This document shows positions 10,524-18,726 of a DNA stretch of 64,000 nt, one piece after another. Origin of the DNA: Bacteroidales bacterium. GTDB lineage: Bacteria; Bacteroidota; Bacteroidia; Bacteroidales; GCA-2748055. Within the stretch, counting starts at the first letter, position 1. Each line of letters begins with the position of its first letter. Under the pieces are notes generated by a model. The model saw only the letters and a program-made list of their open reading frames with translations, ran no database searches and was not told the DNA's origin. A program made the translations under genes and the position numbers. The stretch covers positions 62,001-126,000 of the forward strand of contig JAGLOO010000015.1 in NCBI GenBank assembly GCA_023138875.1, read 5' to 3'.

Positions 10524-11765
10524 TTAAACAATTCCATCCCGCTCTATGCTTTTTAAATATTTCCTGTTGATCTGTTTTACAGGATACCTGGCTGCGATTA
10601 ATCCGATCAAGAGTACGGTAATCCAGATTAGAAATATGTCAACCGGCTCAATTTGAACGGGATAAGCATCGATTACAAATGTTCCGCTGCCAGATAACTT
10701 GATCAAACCAAACTGTTGTTGTATCCAGCTGATCCCGGTACCCAGTACCAGACCAAGCACACTGCCAATCACCGAGATCAACCATCCTTCTACAAGGAAA
10801 ATCCTCTCAATAAGCTTGTTGGTTGCCCCCATGTTGCGAAGGGTCATGATGTCGTTCTTCTTGTCGATGATCAACATGCTGAGGGAGCCAATAATATTAA
10901 AGGAAGCAATGATCAGGATAAAGGTCAGGATCAGGAAGATGGCCCATTTCTCTGATTTCATAACACGGTAGAAAAGTTCATTCTGTTGTTGCCTGTTTTT
11001 TACATGGAAATCCTGACCTATAATGGCGGTGATCTGTTCCTGGACCCTGTCGGCCGGGAATCCAGGGTCAAGCTTTATTTCCAGGAACGAGACTTCATCT
11101 TCATAGGATAAAAGCTCCCTGACAAATTCTACCGGAACGATGATGTACCTGGAATCGAAATCCTGTTCAATGGAAAAAATCCCTGAAGGGTAGATAAAGT
11201 CCCTTCGAATGGACTCTTCCGGCTGGGCCATATTAATTTGGGCTTTCCGGTCGATGGTATATACGAATAAAGGATCAACAAAACTCAGGCCGATCCTCAG
11301 GCTATAGGCGATTCCCTGACCCACCACGGCATAAGGCCTGTTTTGGTCTTTTAATTTCATGGTACCATCATATATCATTGAATCAAGCCCTGATACCTCT
11401 TTGAAGGCTTCATCCACTCCTTTGATGGTAGCGATGTGTTGTTTGTCGCCGTAAAGCAGCAGTACATTTTCCTCAACCACTTCAGACATTGCGGCTACTC
11501 CCGGAAGCGATTCGATTTCGCGGATTACCGATTCATCGGGTATAAAAGTCTTTCCTTGGACAGCGGATATTTTTATGTCAGGATCGAAAGAGCTGAACAG
11601 GGATTTAACCACCTGATCAAATCCATTAAAAACTGACAATACAATGACCAGTGCCATGGTTCCCACAGTAACACCAATTACAGATATGCCCGAAATGATG
11701 TTGATGGCGTTCTGGGATTTTGGTCCCAGCAGGTAACGTCTGGCTATGTAAAAAGAAAGATTCAC
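10524..11765 (-). CDS. LolC/LolE-type ABC transporter permease (FtsX domain)
   Basis: Inner-membrane permease of the lipoprotein-releasing (LolCDE) or MacB-like class. I choose the GTG at 11765, which overlaps the stop of the upstream methyltransferase as GTGA. The longer frame starting at 11840 would add 25 cysteine- and proline-rich residues unlike the family. The protein (413 aa) begins with LSFYIARRYLLGPKSQNAINIIS, the usual LolC/E start. It has an N-terminal membrane segment, a periplasmic domain of about 200 residues, three C-terminal membrane segments and the FtsX-type sequence IMTLRNMGATNKLIERIFLVEG. No LolD ATPase lies nearby, so that subunit must be encoded elsewhere. The third gene of the rbfA-methyltransferase-permease operon. 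Confidence 0.87.
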   Translation of the reverse strand: MNLSFYIARRYLLGPKSQNAINIISGISVIGVTVGTMALVIVLSVFNGFDQVVKSLFSSFDPDIKISAVQGKTFIPDESVIREIESLPGVAAMSEVVEENVLLLYGDKQHIATIKGVDEAFKEVSGLDSMIYDGTMKLKDQNRPYAVVGQGIAYSLRIGLSFVDPLFVYTIDRKAQINMAQPEESIRRDFIYPSGIFSIEQDFDSRYIIVPVEFVRELLSYEDEVSFLEIKLDPGFPADRVQEQITAIIGQDFHVKNRQQQNELFYRVMKSEKWAIFLILTFILIIASFNIIGSLSMLIIDKKNDIMTLRNMGATNKLIERIFLVEGWLISVIGSVLGLVLGTGISWIQQQFGLIKLSGSGTFVIDAYPVQIEPVDIFLIWITVLLIGLIAARYPVKQINRKYLKSIERDGIV

Positions 11766-12577
11766 TTTTTGCACCTTACGATCAGGCCGGTTCCGGTGGC
11801 ATGTTCCTGACGGACATCCAGCAGGTTCAGAACAAAACAAACAGGATAAATTACCAGGTAATATAGGGGTAATAATACCAGGAATAACTTGCTGGCACTG
11901 ACCAGCAGAATGGGGTATTTCATAGATAATTTCCAGGAGCGGTTTCCAGGTTTTCCATAGGAATACCTGATGTGGATATTTGAAAAGCCGGCATCCCTGA
12001 GTTTTTCTTCAATGTCACCGATCCCGTATCCTTCCCTGACGTGTTCATCAATAAAGGATTCTTCATGTTCGTGGTGTACATCGGATCCTCCCTGGTCAGA
12101 TGGAGTTGATATCAACAGGATTCCCCCTGGTTTCAGTCCATTGCACAAATGCTTGAAAACAGTCCGGTCATCTTCAATATGTTCCATTACATCTACGGAA
12201 AGAATGAGATCGTAAACCTCCCTGGCATTCAGTGCAGTCAGATCTGCATATTCGAATGATACATTTTCCTGTCGCCCGATGGATGCAAAAAAAGTATTGC
12301 AGTCATCTACCTGGTCCTGTTTGATATCCAGTCCTGTTATTTTGGAAGAAGGATATTTTTTTGAAAGATAATATACATATTGACCAAATCCCGAACCGGC
12401 ATCTGCGATATGGTCAGGCATGAAACCATTCTTACCCAGCATTCTCAATTCATGGCGAATATGCCATGATCGCAACAGGAGCAGATCCAGTAATCTGTAA
12501 AAAACTATTCTAAGAAACGGAGTCTTATTGAAGATTTTACCAAGGCTCTGTTTGATAGGATCATATTTCATTTTCAC
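11762..12577 (-). CDS. Class I SAM-dependent methyltransferase
   Basis: 271-residue protein with a Rossmann-type methyltransferase fold. Motif I is visible as HIADAGSGFGQYVYYLSKKYP (residues 56-76), followed by the acidic ribose-binding end of strand 2 (KITGLDIKQDQ), motif II-like SFEYADLTAL and the post-motif LILSVDVMEHIEDD. The C-terminal 60 residues carry a hydrophobic hairpin (PILLVSASKLFLVLLPLYYLVIYPVC, read as two parts) that probably anchors the enzyme to the membrane, which suggests a lipid or other membrane-associated substrate. The substrate cannot be told from the sequence. The start overlaps the rbfA stop by four bases and its stop overlaps the permease start, so the three are translationally coupled. 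Confidence 0.85.
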   Translation of the reverse strand: MKMKYDPIKQSLGKIFNKTPFLRIVFYRLLDLLLLRSWHIRHELRMLGKNGFMPDHIADAGSGFGQYVYYLSKKYPSSKITGLDIKQDQVDDCNTFFASIGRQENVSFEYADLTALNAREVYDLILSVDVMEHIEDDRTVFKHLCNGLKPGGILLISTPSDQGGSDVHHEHEESFIDEHVREGYGIGDIEEKLRDAGFSNIHIRYSYGKPGNRSWKLSMKYPILLVSASKLFLVLLPLYYLVIYPVCFVLNLLDVRQEHATGTGLIVRCKK

Positions 12578-12912
12578 TCATTTAAGAGGTTATCGATCCG
12601 ATCAATATAATCGAGCGAATCGTCGAGATAAAAAGTAAACTCGGGAATGTGCCTCAACTGGTTCTTTAACCTTTTACCCATCTCTCTCCGGATGCCACCG
12701 GCCCGGTCCCTAACGGACTGAAGGGCTTCCTCCAGCTTGTCACTCGGAAAAATGCTCACGTAAACTTTGGCAACACCAAGATCGGGGCTGATACGAACGA
12801 CAGTAACAGTAACCATCTTTCCCTTAGTTATCCCTGAACCGTTTTTTTGTAGATAATCTCCGAGCTCTTTTTGCAGTAGTCGTGATACTTTATGCTGGCG
12901 GGTGGTTGTCAT
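12574..12912 (-). CDS. rbfA: 30S ribosome-binding factor A
   Basis: Ribosome maturation factor that binds the 30S subunit and helps in late processing of 16S rRNA and cold adaptation. The 112-residue product from the ATG at 12912 begins TTTRQHKVSRLLQKELGDYL, matching the usual RbfA N-terminus, and has the KH-like fold pattern (VTVTVVRISPDLGVAKVYVSIF). The reading frame is open further upstream to 13035, but those residues overlap trpS and do not look like RbfA. A TAnnTTTG box (12919-12926) ends only seven bases before the chosen ATG, so the transcript may be nearly leaderless. First gene of an operon with a methyltransferase and a LolC/E-like permease. Confidence 0.93.
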   Translation of the reverse strand: MTTTRQHKVSRLLQKELGDYLQKNGSGITKGKMVTVTVVRISPDLGVAKVYVSIFPSDKLEEALQSVRDRAGGIRREMGKRLKNQLRHIPEFTFYLDDSLDYIDRIDNLLNE

Positions 12913-12918
12913 TGTGGC

Positions 12919-12926
12919 AAAAGTAC
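12919..12926 (-). promoter_or_regulatory. Candidate -7 box for rbfA operon
   Basis: Read on the minus strand the bases are TACTTTTG, an exact match to the Bacteroidota TAnnTTTG -7 element. It lies seven bases upstream of the rbfA ATG, so the start of transcription would fall at or next to the start codon. No good -33 TTTG is visible at the usual spacing, so this is tentative. Confidence 0.35.
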
Positions 12927-12946
12927 GTTTTTTCAATAACATTTTA

Positions 12947-12954
12947 TAGTTTTG
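12947..12954 (+). promoter_or_regulatory. Candidate -7 box for trpS
   Basis: TAGTTTTG matches the TAnnTTTG -7 element and lies 28 bases before the trpS ATG, leaving room for a short leader. It faces the rbfA promoter box across about 20 bases, so the two divergent genes share a compact promoter region. The -33 element is not clear. Confidence 0.4.
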
Positions 12955-12982
12955 CAGGTACCTTAAAAGCACAGTAGAACCT

Positions 12983-13972
12983 ATGGATACAGTATTAAGC
13001 GGGATCAGGTCGACGGGAAACCTCCACCTGGGCAATTACTTTGGAGCCGTCAAGAATTTTGTAAAGATGCAGCATGAGAACAGGTGTTTCTTTTTCGTGG
13101 CCGATTATCATTCACTTACTACGCATCCAACCCCCGAAAACCTTCATAATAACATCAGGGTCGTATTATCCGAATACCTGGCTGCAGGACTGGATCCGGA
13201 GGTGGCCACAATCTATATCCAGAGCGATGTTCCCGAAATACCTGAACTCTATCTCCTGCTCAACATGAACGCCTATGTTGGTGAGCTGGAACGAACCACC
13301 ACCTTTAAGGATAAGATCCGGAAGCAACCGGAGAACATCAATGCCGGGTTGCTGACCTATCCGGTTTTAATGTGTGCAGACATCATCATTCACAATGCTG
13401 ATAAAGTTCCAGTTGGGAAGGATCAGGAACAGAACCTGGAGATGGCCCGTAGATTTGCACGGCGATTCAACCATATGTACGGGGTAGAGTATTTTACCAT
13501 GCCTGAGCCCTACAATTTCGGGAGTGAACTGGTTAAGGTTCCCGGCCTGGATGGTACCGGAAAGATGGGAAAAAGCGAAGGAAACGGGATCTATCTTTCG
13601 GATGAGCCAAAGATGATAAGGAAAAAGGTGATGCGGGCGGTAACCGATACCGGGCCGCAGGAACCCAATTCCCCCATGTCCGAACCAGTGGCCAACCTTT
13701 TTTATCTGCTGGAATTATTATCCACACCCGATACTGTTGAACATTTCAGGGCAAGCTACAATGATTGTACCATTCGATATGGGGACCTGAAGAAACAGCT
13801 GGCCGAGGAGATGATCACCTTTACCACTCCCATCAGAGAACGCATACAGGAGATTTATAATGATACAGCATACCTCGGAAAAGTAGTAAAGATGGGTGCG
13901 GAAAAGGCCAGGGAAAGTGCATCCAAAACCGTGCGCGAAGTCCGCGAGATCATCGGGTACAAACCGTTCTAA
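12983..13972 (+). CDS. trpS: Tryptophanyl-tRNA synthetase
   Basis: Class I aminoacyl-tRNA synthetase that charges tRNA-Trp. The 329-residue protein has the usual bacterial TrpRS length. The HIGH-like signature is GNLHLGNYFGA (residues 13-23) and the KMSKS-like loop is GTGKMGKSEGN (residues 192-202). The characteristic AYVGELERTTTFKDK and LMCADIIIHNADKVPVGKDQ (around 133-152) segments, which belong to the dimer and tryptophan pocket region, are also present. It is transcribed alone and divergently from rbfA. A 9-bp inverted repeat spans its stop codon (see 13967-14003). Confidence 0.97.
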   Translation: MDTVLSGIRSTGNLHLGNYFGAVKNFVKMQHENRCFFFVADYHSLTTHPTPENLHNNIRVVLSEYLAAGLDPEVATIYIQSDVPEIPELYLLLNMNAYVGELERTTTFKDKIRKQPENINAGLLTYPVLMCADIIIHNADKVPVGKDQEQNLEMARRFARRFNHMYGVEYFTMPEPYNFGSELVKVPGLDGTGKMGKSEGNGIYLSDEPKMIRKKVMRAVTDTGPQEPNSPMSEPVANLFYLLELLSTPDTVEHFRASYNDCTIRYGDLKKQLAEEMITFTTPIRERIQEIYNDTAYLGKVVKMGAEKARESASKTVREVREIIGYKPF

Positions 13973-14003
13973 AGCCTTACATAGATGTTATACCGCTTTA
14001 GAA
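13967..14003 (+). terminator. Stem-loop at the trpS stop codon, possible terminator
   Basis: TTCTAAAGC (13967-13975) and GCTTTAGAA (13995-14003) are perfect 9-bp inverted arms around a 19-base loop. The trpS stop codon TAA is inside the first arm. No T-tract follows on either strand, so it is not a canonical intrinsic terminator. It may still protect or end the trpS message, which faces the convergent ATPase gene. Confidence 0.35.
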
Positions 14004-14060
14004 TGAATCTCAGTTTGCAATCTGATCCCTACCTGGTGGACTTATCTTCCGTCACACCGC

Positions 14061-15257
14061 CTAATATAAGAATCCGAACAGCCATAAAGGGATTATATTC
14101 CGGCTGCTGAACTCTATATTGTCAGTGGCAATAAAGGCATTGTCAATACCTGTAATCTGCTTCATTGTCTTATGCTTACCTCGAATCTCGAAGGTATATT
14201 TATTGTCAACCACAAAATCGCCTCTGTCGGAATCTCGAAGGTTGTGGTTAACCTGTAACTGATTATAGAAAAAAGTTTCCCTCATTGTCCCCACATCAAA
14301 TGAGTCAGAAGCAAGAGTGGCAACAAGATTTGAATTATTCAGATATATCTTCTCCGGCTTATTCATTTTACTAATCCCATGTGTGCCGGCCTGAAGCAAC
14401 ATAAGCAGATCAGCTCTTTCAAGCAAATAGAGATACTTGACAAGGGTTTCCCGGCTAACTCCGATCTGACCGCTTAATTTTGAAATATTGGGTTTGTAGG
14501 GTACGATCTCAGAAAGGATTGAAACCAGTTTTTTCAGTTTATAAACTGCATTGAAATCAATGTTCTCCACTGAGGGCAAATCGATGTCCAGAATATGATT
14601 AACTGTTTGTTTAAGCCTGGTATGATATTCAGGTTCCCCTTCAGTAAAAAAAGGATAATAGCCGGAGATTAAATATTTTTCAAATAGCTTAATCGGTTTA
14701 ATTCTTTTGAGGATGGCAGAAATCTCGTTCATTGGATTCCTGAGAATTTCTTCGAGCTCAAGAGCAGGGAAATAGTGTCCATGCTTCAATTCAATGAACT
14801 CCCTGAATGATAAACCATTCATTTTATAAAGAATTGCCCTTCTGCTCAGATCTGCCTGGCCTTTGTATATATCACGTGCAGAAGATCCGGTAATGATAAT
14901 TTTCAACCCGGGAAAATAGTCGTAAACATTCTTTACTTCTTGTGACCAGTTTCTATACTTATGAACCTCATCAATGAATATGTGTTTACCCCCCCTTTTT
15001 ACAAATGCATCTACAAAATCAACAAGGGTATTTCTCGAAAAATAGAGATCGTCCAGATTAACAAAAATAACTTCATCCGGTTTATGGAAAAGGTTCTCTT
15101 TTATATATTGAAGAAGCAGGGTTGTTTTTCCAACTCCACGCGCTCCTGTAATGATATTCAGTCTGTTGTCCCAGTTTACACGGGTCCATAAATAACGCTT
15201 AAACGCTGTACTGACTCCATCAATTCTTGCAATTGAATATTGAAATAACTTATCCAT
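14061..15257 (-). CDS. AAA-family ATPase, DUF4143-like ATP-binding protein
   Basis: 398-residue P-loop ATPase of the AAA_14/DUF4143 group common in bacteria and archaea and of unknown role. Walker A is ITGARGVGKTTLL. Walker B is HIFIDEVHKY, preceded by the FVNLDDLYF segment, and a sensor-like IIITGSSARDI follows. The C-terminal half holds a winged-helix-like SKLSGQIGVSRETLVKYLYLLERADLL and the end-domain pattern GTMRETFFYNQL ... RGDFVVDNKYTFEIRGKHK, which resembles a nuclease-like fold without being a clear catalytic site. I prefer the ATG at 15257 over 15311, because a TAnnTTTG box and an inverted repeat sit directly upstream of it. The gene looks A/T-richer than its neighbours, consistent with acquisition. 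A relative is at 57408-58574. Confidence 0.82.
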   Translation of the reverse strand: MDKLFQYSIARIDGVSTAFKRYLWTRVNWDNRLNIITGARGVGKTTLLLQYIKENLFHKPDEVIFVNLDDLYFSRNTLVDFVDAFVKRGGKHIFIDEVHKYRNWSQEVKNVYDYFPGLKIIITGSSARDIYKGQADLSRRAILYKMNGLSFREFIELKHGHYFPALELEEILRNPMNEISAILKRIKPIKLFEKYLISGYYPFFTEGEPEYHTRLKQTVNHILDIDLPSVENIDFNAVYKLKKLVSILSEIVPYKPNISKLSGQIGVSRETLVKYLYLLERADLLMLLQAGTHGISKMNKPEKIYLNNSNLVATLASDSFDVGTMRETFFYNQLQVNHNLRDSDRGDFVVDNKYTFEIRGKHKTMKQITGIDNAFIATDNIEFSSRNIIPLWLFGFLY

Positions 15258-15258
15258 A

Positions 15259-15311
15259 TTGTCAAATGGTTTTGACAAATGTAAGCATAATATGCAAAAC
15301 GCGTTTGACAA
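15259..15311 (-). promoter_or_regulatory. Operator-like inverted repeats and -7 box before the AAA ATPase
   Basis: TTGTCAAA (15259-15266) and TTTGACAA (15271-15278) form a perfect 8-bp inverted repeat around TGGT, ending two bases from the ATPase ATG. A third copy of TTTGACAA is at 15304-15311. Between them lie the palindromes GCATAATATGC (15285-15295) and AAACGCGTTT. Minus-strand TACATTTG (15276-15283) fits the TAnnTTTG -7 box and overlaps the inner repeat, as expected for a repressor site or an RNA hairpin covering the start. Confidence 0.45.
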
Positions 15312-15365
15312 TCCCTCCAGAATTCGGAATGAATACCCGTGGAAGGATTGTTACAGGAAGGGATG

Positions 15366-15397
15366 AAAAAATAAAAGTCCGCCTGTGAGAGACGGAC
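15366..15397 (-). terminator. Rho-independent terminator downstream of ung
   Basis: On the minus strand GTCCG (from 15397) and CGGAC (to 15377) form a GC-rich stem, with partial extra pairing in the loop, followed by TTTTATTTTTT (15376 down to 15366). It lies about 75 bases beyond the ung stop and would end the TonB receptor-ung transcript. Confidence 0.6.
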
Positions 15398-15471
15398 CTG
15401 GCCCCGAGATTGTCAGGGAATATGATTGGATGAACTGTCACTCACTTAAAAACAAAATGCGTGCCAAAAAA

Positions 15472-16149
15472 TCACAATGTCCAATCAATTCCGTTTGTAC
15501 CCCGCTGTTCAAGGAAAGCATTGGTCTTTGAAAAGTGCCGGCAACCAAAGAATCCATTATATGCAGAGAGAGGAGAAGGATGAGCTGCTTTTAACACCAG
15601 GTGTCTGTTTCCATCCACAAGGGACTCCTTGGCCTGTGCGTAACGTCCCCATAATAAAAACACCACCCTCTCCTTATGTTCGGAGATTCTTTCAATGACC
15701 CGGCTGGTAAATGTCTCCCAACCCCTGTTCTGATGTGATCCGGCCTGATTGGCACGGACCGTCAGTGTAGCATTCAGCAGGAGTACTCCCTGGTCCGCCC
15801 AGTTTTCCAGGTTGCCGTGTTGTGGAATTGGAATTCCAAGATCGTCACGCAACTCTTTAAGGATGTTGACAAGGGAAGGGGGTTGAGGAATACCGGGAGG
15901 TACAGAGAAACACAATCCATGTGCCTGGCCATTTCCATGGTAGGGATCCTGACCGAGAATCACAACTTTCACCCGGCTGAACGGAGTGTGTTGAAATGCA
16001 TTGAAGATGAGCTTCCCCGGAGGATAAACCGTATGCTGTTGTCGTTCTTCAACAAGAAACTCTTTTAATTCACTAAAATAGGGTGAATGGAACTCATCCC
16101 GGAGGATCTTTTTCCATCCCTCTTCTATGACCGGATTTATTACCTGCAT
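15472..16149 (-). CDS. ung: Uracil-DNA glycosylase, family 1
   Basis: Removes uracil from DNA to start base-excision repair. The chosen ATG (16149) gives 225 residues, the usual family length; the upstream extension to 16182 is not conserved in kind. The water-activating motif is [22 protein letters not shown] (catalytic Asp in GQDPYHG), and the DNA-intercalating loop is [19 protein letters not shown] (HPSPLS). The C-terminal [10 protein letters not shown] is typical of Bacteroidota Ung. It starts 41 bases after the TonB-dependent receptor stop on the same strand, and an intrinsic terminator follows it. Confidence 0.97.
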   Translation of the reverse strand: MQVINPVIEEGWKKILRDEFHSPYFSELKEFLVEERQQHTVYPPGKLIFNAFQHTPFSRVKVVILGQDPYHGNGQAHGLCFSVPPGIPQPPSLVNILKELRDDLGIPIPQHGNLENWADQGVLLLNATLTVRANQAGSHQNRGWETFTSRVIERISEHKERVVFLLWGRYAQAKESLVDGNRHLVLKAAHPSPLSAYNGFFGCRHFSKTNAFLEQRGTNGIDWTL

Positions 16150-16190
16150 GGATAGGAAAGATACCAAAAGCGCAGCATCCATGCAACGGT

Positions 16191-18581
16191 TTAAAGGGTA
16201 AACCTGGCAGTGAGAAGGAAGTTTCTTCCCGGTGAGCTGATCCCGGAGGCATAAGGCTTGTAAAACTGATCAAACAGGTTCTCAATGGCCAGCATGAAAT
16301 CAAAATGACTTCCCACATTGAATCCCACCTTCATGTTTGCAGTCCACCAGGAAGGGAATCCATATGCCATGGCTTCTTCGTCATTGTCTTCTCCGTAAGG
16401 GGAGAAATCTTCTGATTGTTTCCATCCATGGTAAACAATGTATGTGTCCACGAAGAACGTGCTCTTCCTGTAGGTAAGGGAAGTCCGACCGAAAATGGGA
16501 GGGATATGTCCGAGCGGCACATCATCGGTAATGTTATGTCCTCTGGTATAATTGAGCGTTCCCTTCAGGATGATGTTCGGATTCAAATTGGAGGTGAAAC
16601 TCATGGATGCACCATAGATGTAGCCCTGACCGGTATTATAATTGGTGGTAACAAGATAATAATCGCCATCATAGTGAAGTGAATCCTGACCGTTAAGCTG
16701 ATATCCGGTTCTTACTATGGCATCCTTCAGATAGGTATAATAACCTACCAATTCAATCTTCATATACCCTTCCACAATCCTGCTTATACCGATTTCGGCG
16801 TTGTAAGAATACTCGGGGGCTAATTCCTCATTGGGAACAGTAACGAAACCATCCTTTGCCCTGACTTTCCCATAGTCATCCACATTGGGATTTCTGAACC
16901 CGGAGGAAAGAATGGTATTCAACTGCCACCGGTCTGTCGGGGTATAGACCAATCCCAGACTGCCTGTGAGTGCCCCATTGGAAATGTCTATCCGGTCGTA
17001 AGAAAGGATTGTATTGTTGAAAGAGGAAGTAAGACCGGCCCAGTTGTATCTTGAACCACCGCTCAAAACCAGTTGTTTACTAAGGATCCATTTGTAACTG
17101 GCGTATGCCGATGCACTCCATGTTTGACTTCCGCCTTCCGGGTACCGGGTCTGTGCAGGACGTTGTTCTCCGTTGTATATGTTCTTATACCAGGCCTGTG
17201 ATGAAACCGTGTTATGGTTGAACTCAAGGCCGTAGTTCAATTTATGGCTGGCACTCCATACTTTGAGCAGGTCCATATTCAGATTGAACACATTGACGCC
17301 TTCCCGCTGAGACAGCAATTCTTCATTCCTGAACTTTCTTGAATTCCGATCCTCGTCGATCTTCTGAAAGGCAACAATGGTAGTCATGTTCGTGAAGATC
17401 CGGTTGTCTTTTTTCAATACATTTTTCAGCGAGATGAAAAACCGGTCCTGGGGTCCATAGTAATAGGAGGCATATTTAAGGTTGTTTCCGTTATAGTCAT
17501 TCAGTTTATCCAGACGGTCAATATCCGATGAGGTGGAATACTGCATATTGAGGATCCAATCCACATACTGTGAAGGCGCATAACGAAATTTCTGGAGTAT
17601 ATCCAGCTGGCGATAGCCGGTATTTTTCTGGATAAGGGGATTTTCATTGGCGATGGTCGAATCCATCCCATCGACCTGGTCTACATAATGCATCACTTTA
17701 CCCCAGTCCCCCAGGTATGGGCTTCTTCTCTTGCCTATCCTGATATCCCCCAGGTCCTTATAGGTGATGCTGGTAAGTGTTCCCCAGTGTTTTTTTCCCA
17801 GTGAGAAATCGAGGTGTCCGGTTTTGCCATGCATTGCTGTTGCATACTGGGTATAGGCCTGAACTTCCAGGCGAGCCTGCTGGTCTTCAGAAAGACAGGG
17901 GTCCGTCGTATAATAGTGAATGACTCCTCCAAGGGCATCACTTCCATACATGATGGAAGATGGACCAAAGATGACCTCGGTCCTGTCGAGTATGGAGTGA
18001 TCTATGGTGATCGAATTCTGAAGGTGACCGCTTCGATAGATGGCATTGTTTAGCCTGACTCCATCTACCACCAGGAGGATTCTGTTGGCTTCAAAACCGC
18101 GAAGAATAGGACTGCCACCTCCACCCTGGGTTCGCTGTACTACAATGTTGCCCGTACTTTCAAGGATCTCAGCAGCGGTCAAACCGGTGGTCTCCCTGAG
18201 CGTGCTACGCTCAAGCACATCCACCATGTATGGAATAATCAGTTTGCTTTCCCTGGATTTAGATGCGGAAATGACATATTCCTCAATTAAGATCCTTTTC
18301 CTGTCCAGTACAATGGTTGTCTGACCGGAAATCTGTTTCCTGATGTACTGTACTGTGTTGTAGGAAGGATGTTGAAAGATAATGGTGTCAGAATCAGGAA
18401 ATATGGAGAGATCAATCATACCAAGTGTATCCGTAATAGCGGCCCTTTCCCTGCTCTTGTTGAATACAGCCACATGTTCTATGGGTGTATGGTCAGAGGA
18501 GCTGATCACCTTGATGCGTTGTCCTTTAAGCTGAACGACGGAAAATAGTACACTAATTATGAATATTGTACGAAAGAACAT
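16191..18581 (-). CDS. TonB-dependent outer-membrane receptor, heme/hemoglobin-receptor type
   Basis: 796-residue outer-membrane active transporter that takes up a substrate using energy from TonB-ExbBD. I choose the ATG at 18581, because a -7 box (18598-18605) lies between it and the longer start at 18623, and because the signal peptide [21 protein letters not shown] then begins the protein. A short carboxypeptidase-regulatory-like domain (about 25-95) is followed by the plug ([60 protein letters not shown]). Then comes the beta-barrel, ending in a strand with a terminal aromatic-x-aromatic-like [11 protein letters not shown]. The plug wording best matches TonB receptors for hemoglobin, transferrin or heme. 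The substrate is inferred, not shown, and no heme-handling gene is adjacent. Confidence 0.88.
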   Translation of the reverse strand: MFFRTIFIISVLFSVVQLKGQRIKVISSSDHTPIEHVAVFNKSRERAAITDTLGMIDLSIFPDSDTIIFQHPSYNTVQYIRKQISGQTTIVLDRKRILIEEYVISASKSRESKLIIPYMVDVLERSTLRETTGLTAAEILESTGNIVVQRTQGGGGSPILRGFEANRILLVVDGVRLNNAIYRSGHLQNSITIDHSILDRTEVIFGPSSIMYGSDALGGVIHYYTTDPCLSEDQQARLEVQAYTQYATAMHGKTGHLDFSLGKKHWGTLTSITYKDLGDIRIGKRRSPYLGDWGKVMHYVDQVDGMDSTIANENPLIQKNTGYRQLDILQKFRYAPSQYVDWILNMQYSTSSDIDRLDKLNDYNGNNLKYASYYYGPQDRFFISLKNVLKKDNRIFTNMTTIVAFQKIDEDRNSRKFRNEELLSQREGVNVFNLNMDLLKVWSASHKLNYGLEFNHNTVSSQAWYKNIYNGEQRPAQTRYPEGGSQTWSASAYASYKWILSKQLVLSGGSRYNWAGLTSSFNNTILSYDRIDISNGALTGSLGLVYTPTDRWQLNTILSSGFRNPNVDDYGKVRAKDGFVTVPNEELAPEYSYNAEIGISRIVEGYMKIELVGYYTYLKDAIVRTGYQLNGQDSLHYDGDYYLVTTNYNTGQGYIYGASMSFTSNLNPNIILKGTLNYTRGHNITDDVPLGHIPPIFGRTSLTYRKSTFFVDTYIVYHGWKQSEDFSPYGEDNDEEAMAYGFPSWWTANMKVGFNVGSHFDFMLAIENLFDQFYKPYASGISSPGRNFLLTARFTL

Positions 18582-18597
18582 TGGACAGAAAAATACG

Positions 18598-18605
18598 CAA
18601 AAATA
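18598..18605 (-). promoter_or_regulatory. Candidate -7 box for the TonB receptor
   Basis: Minus-strand TATTTTTG, an exact TAnnTTTG match, 17 bases upstream of the chosen receptor ATG. It makes the alternative start at 18623 unlikely, since that start would lie upstream of transcription. No convincing -33 element was found. Confidence 0.4.
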
Positions 18606-18702
18606 GAACAAAAATTGTACCAATAAACCCTACACCTCTGGCTTTTGTCCCATATTACCTTTGGTGTTGGTAATTTTCCCAACAACCTGCCTGGGAAATT
18701 TA

Positions 18703-18710
18703 TATTTTTG
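18703..18710 (+). promoter_or_regulatory. Candidate -7 box for the DUF3352-like operon
   Basis: TATTTTTG matches TAnnTTTG and ends 16 bases before the ATG at 18727. Upstream, GTTGG and CCAAC (near 18666-18691) form a short imperfect inverted repeat that could be a regulator site, but it is weak. Confidence 0.35.
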
Positions 18711-18726
18711 ATTGAAACAGCCCGGT

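Noticed and set aside
10445-10570. 41-codon plus-strand frame (MVAKGDVINSQVLIKLDDLQ...) between the giant adhesin gene and the LolC/E-like gene
   Set aside because: Plausible amino acids, but it overlaps the permease gene's end, has no promoter match, and I recognise no family. Not called as a gene.
14061-15257. Toxin-antitoxin or defence-system reading for the ATPase
   Set aside because: The ATPase is a single gene with no partner nearby; family membership alone does not support a defence role.
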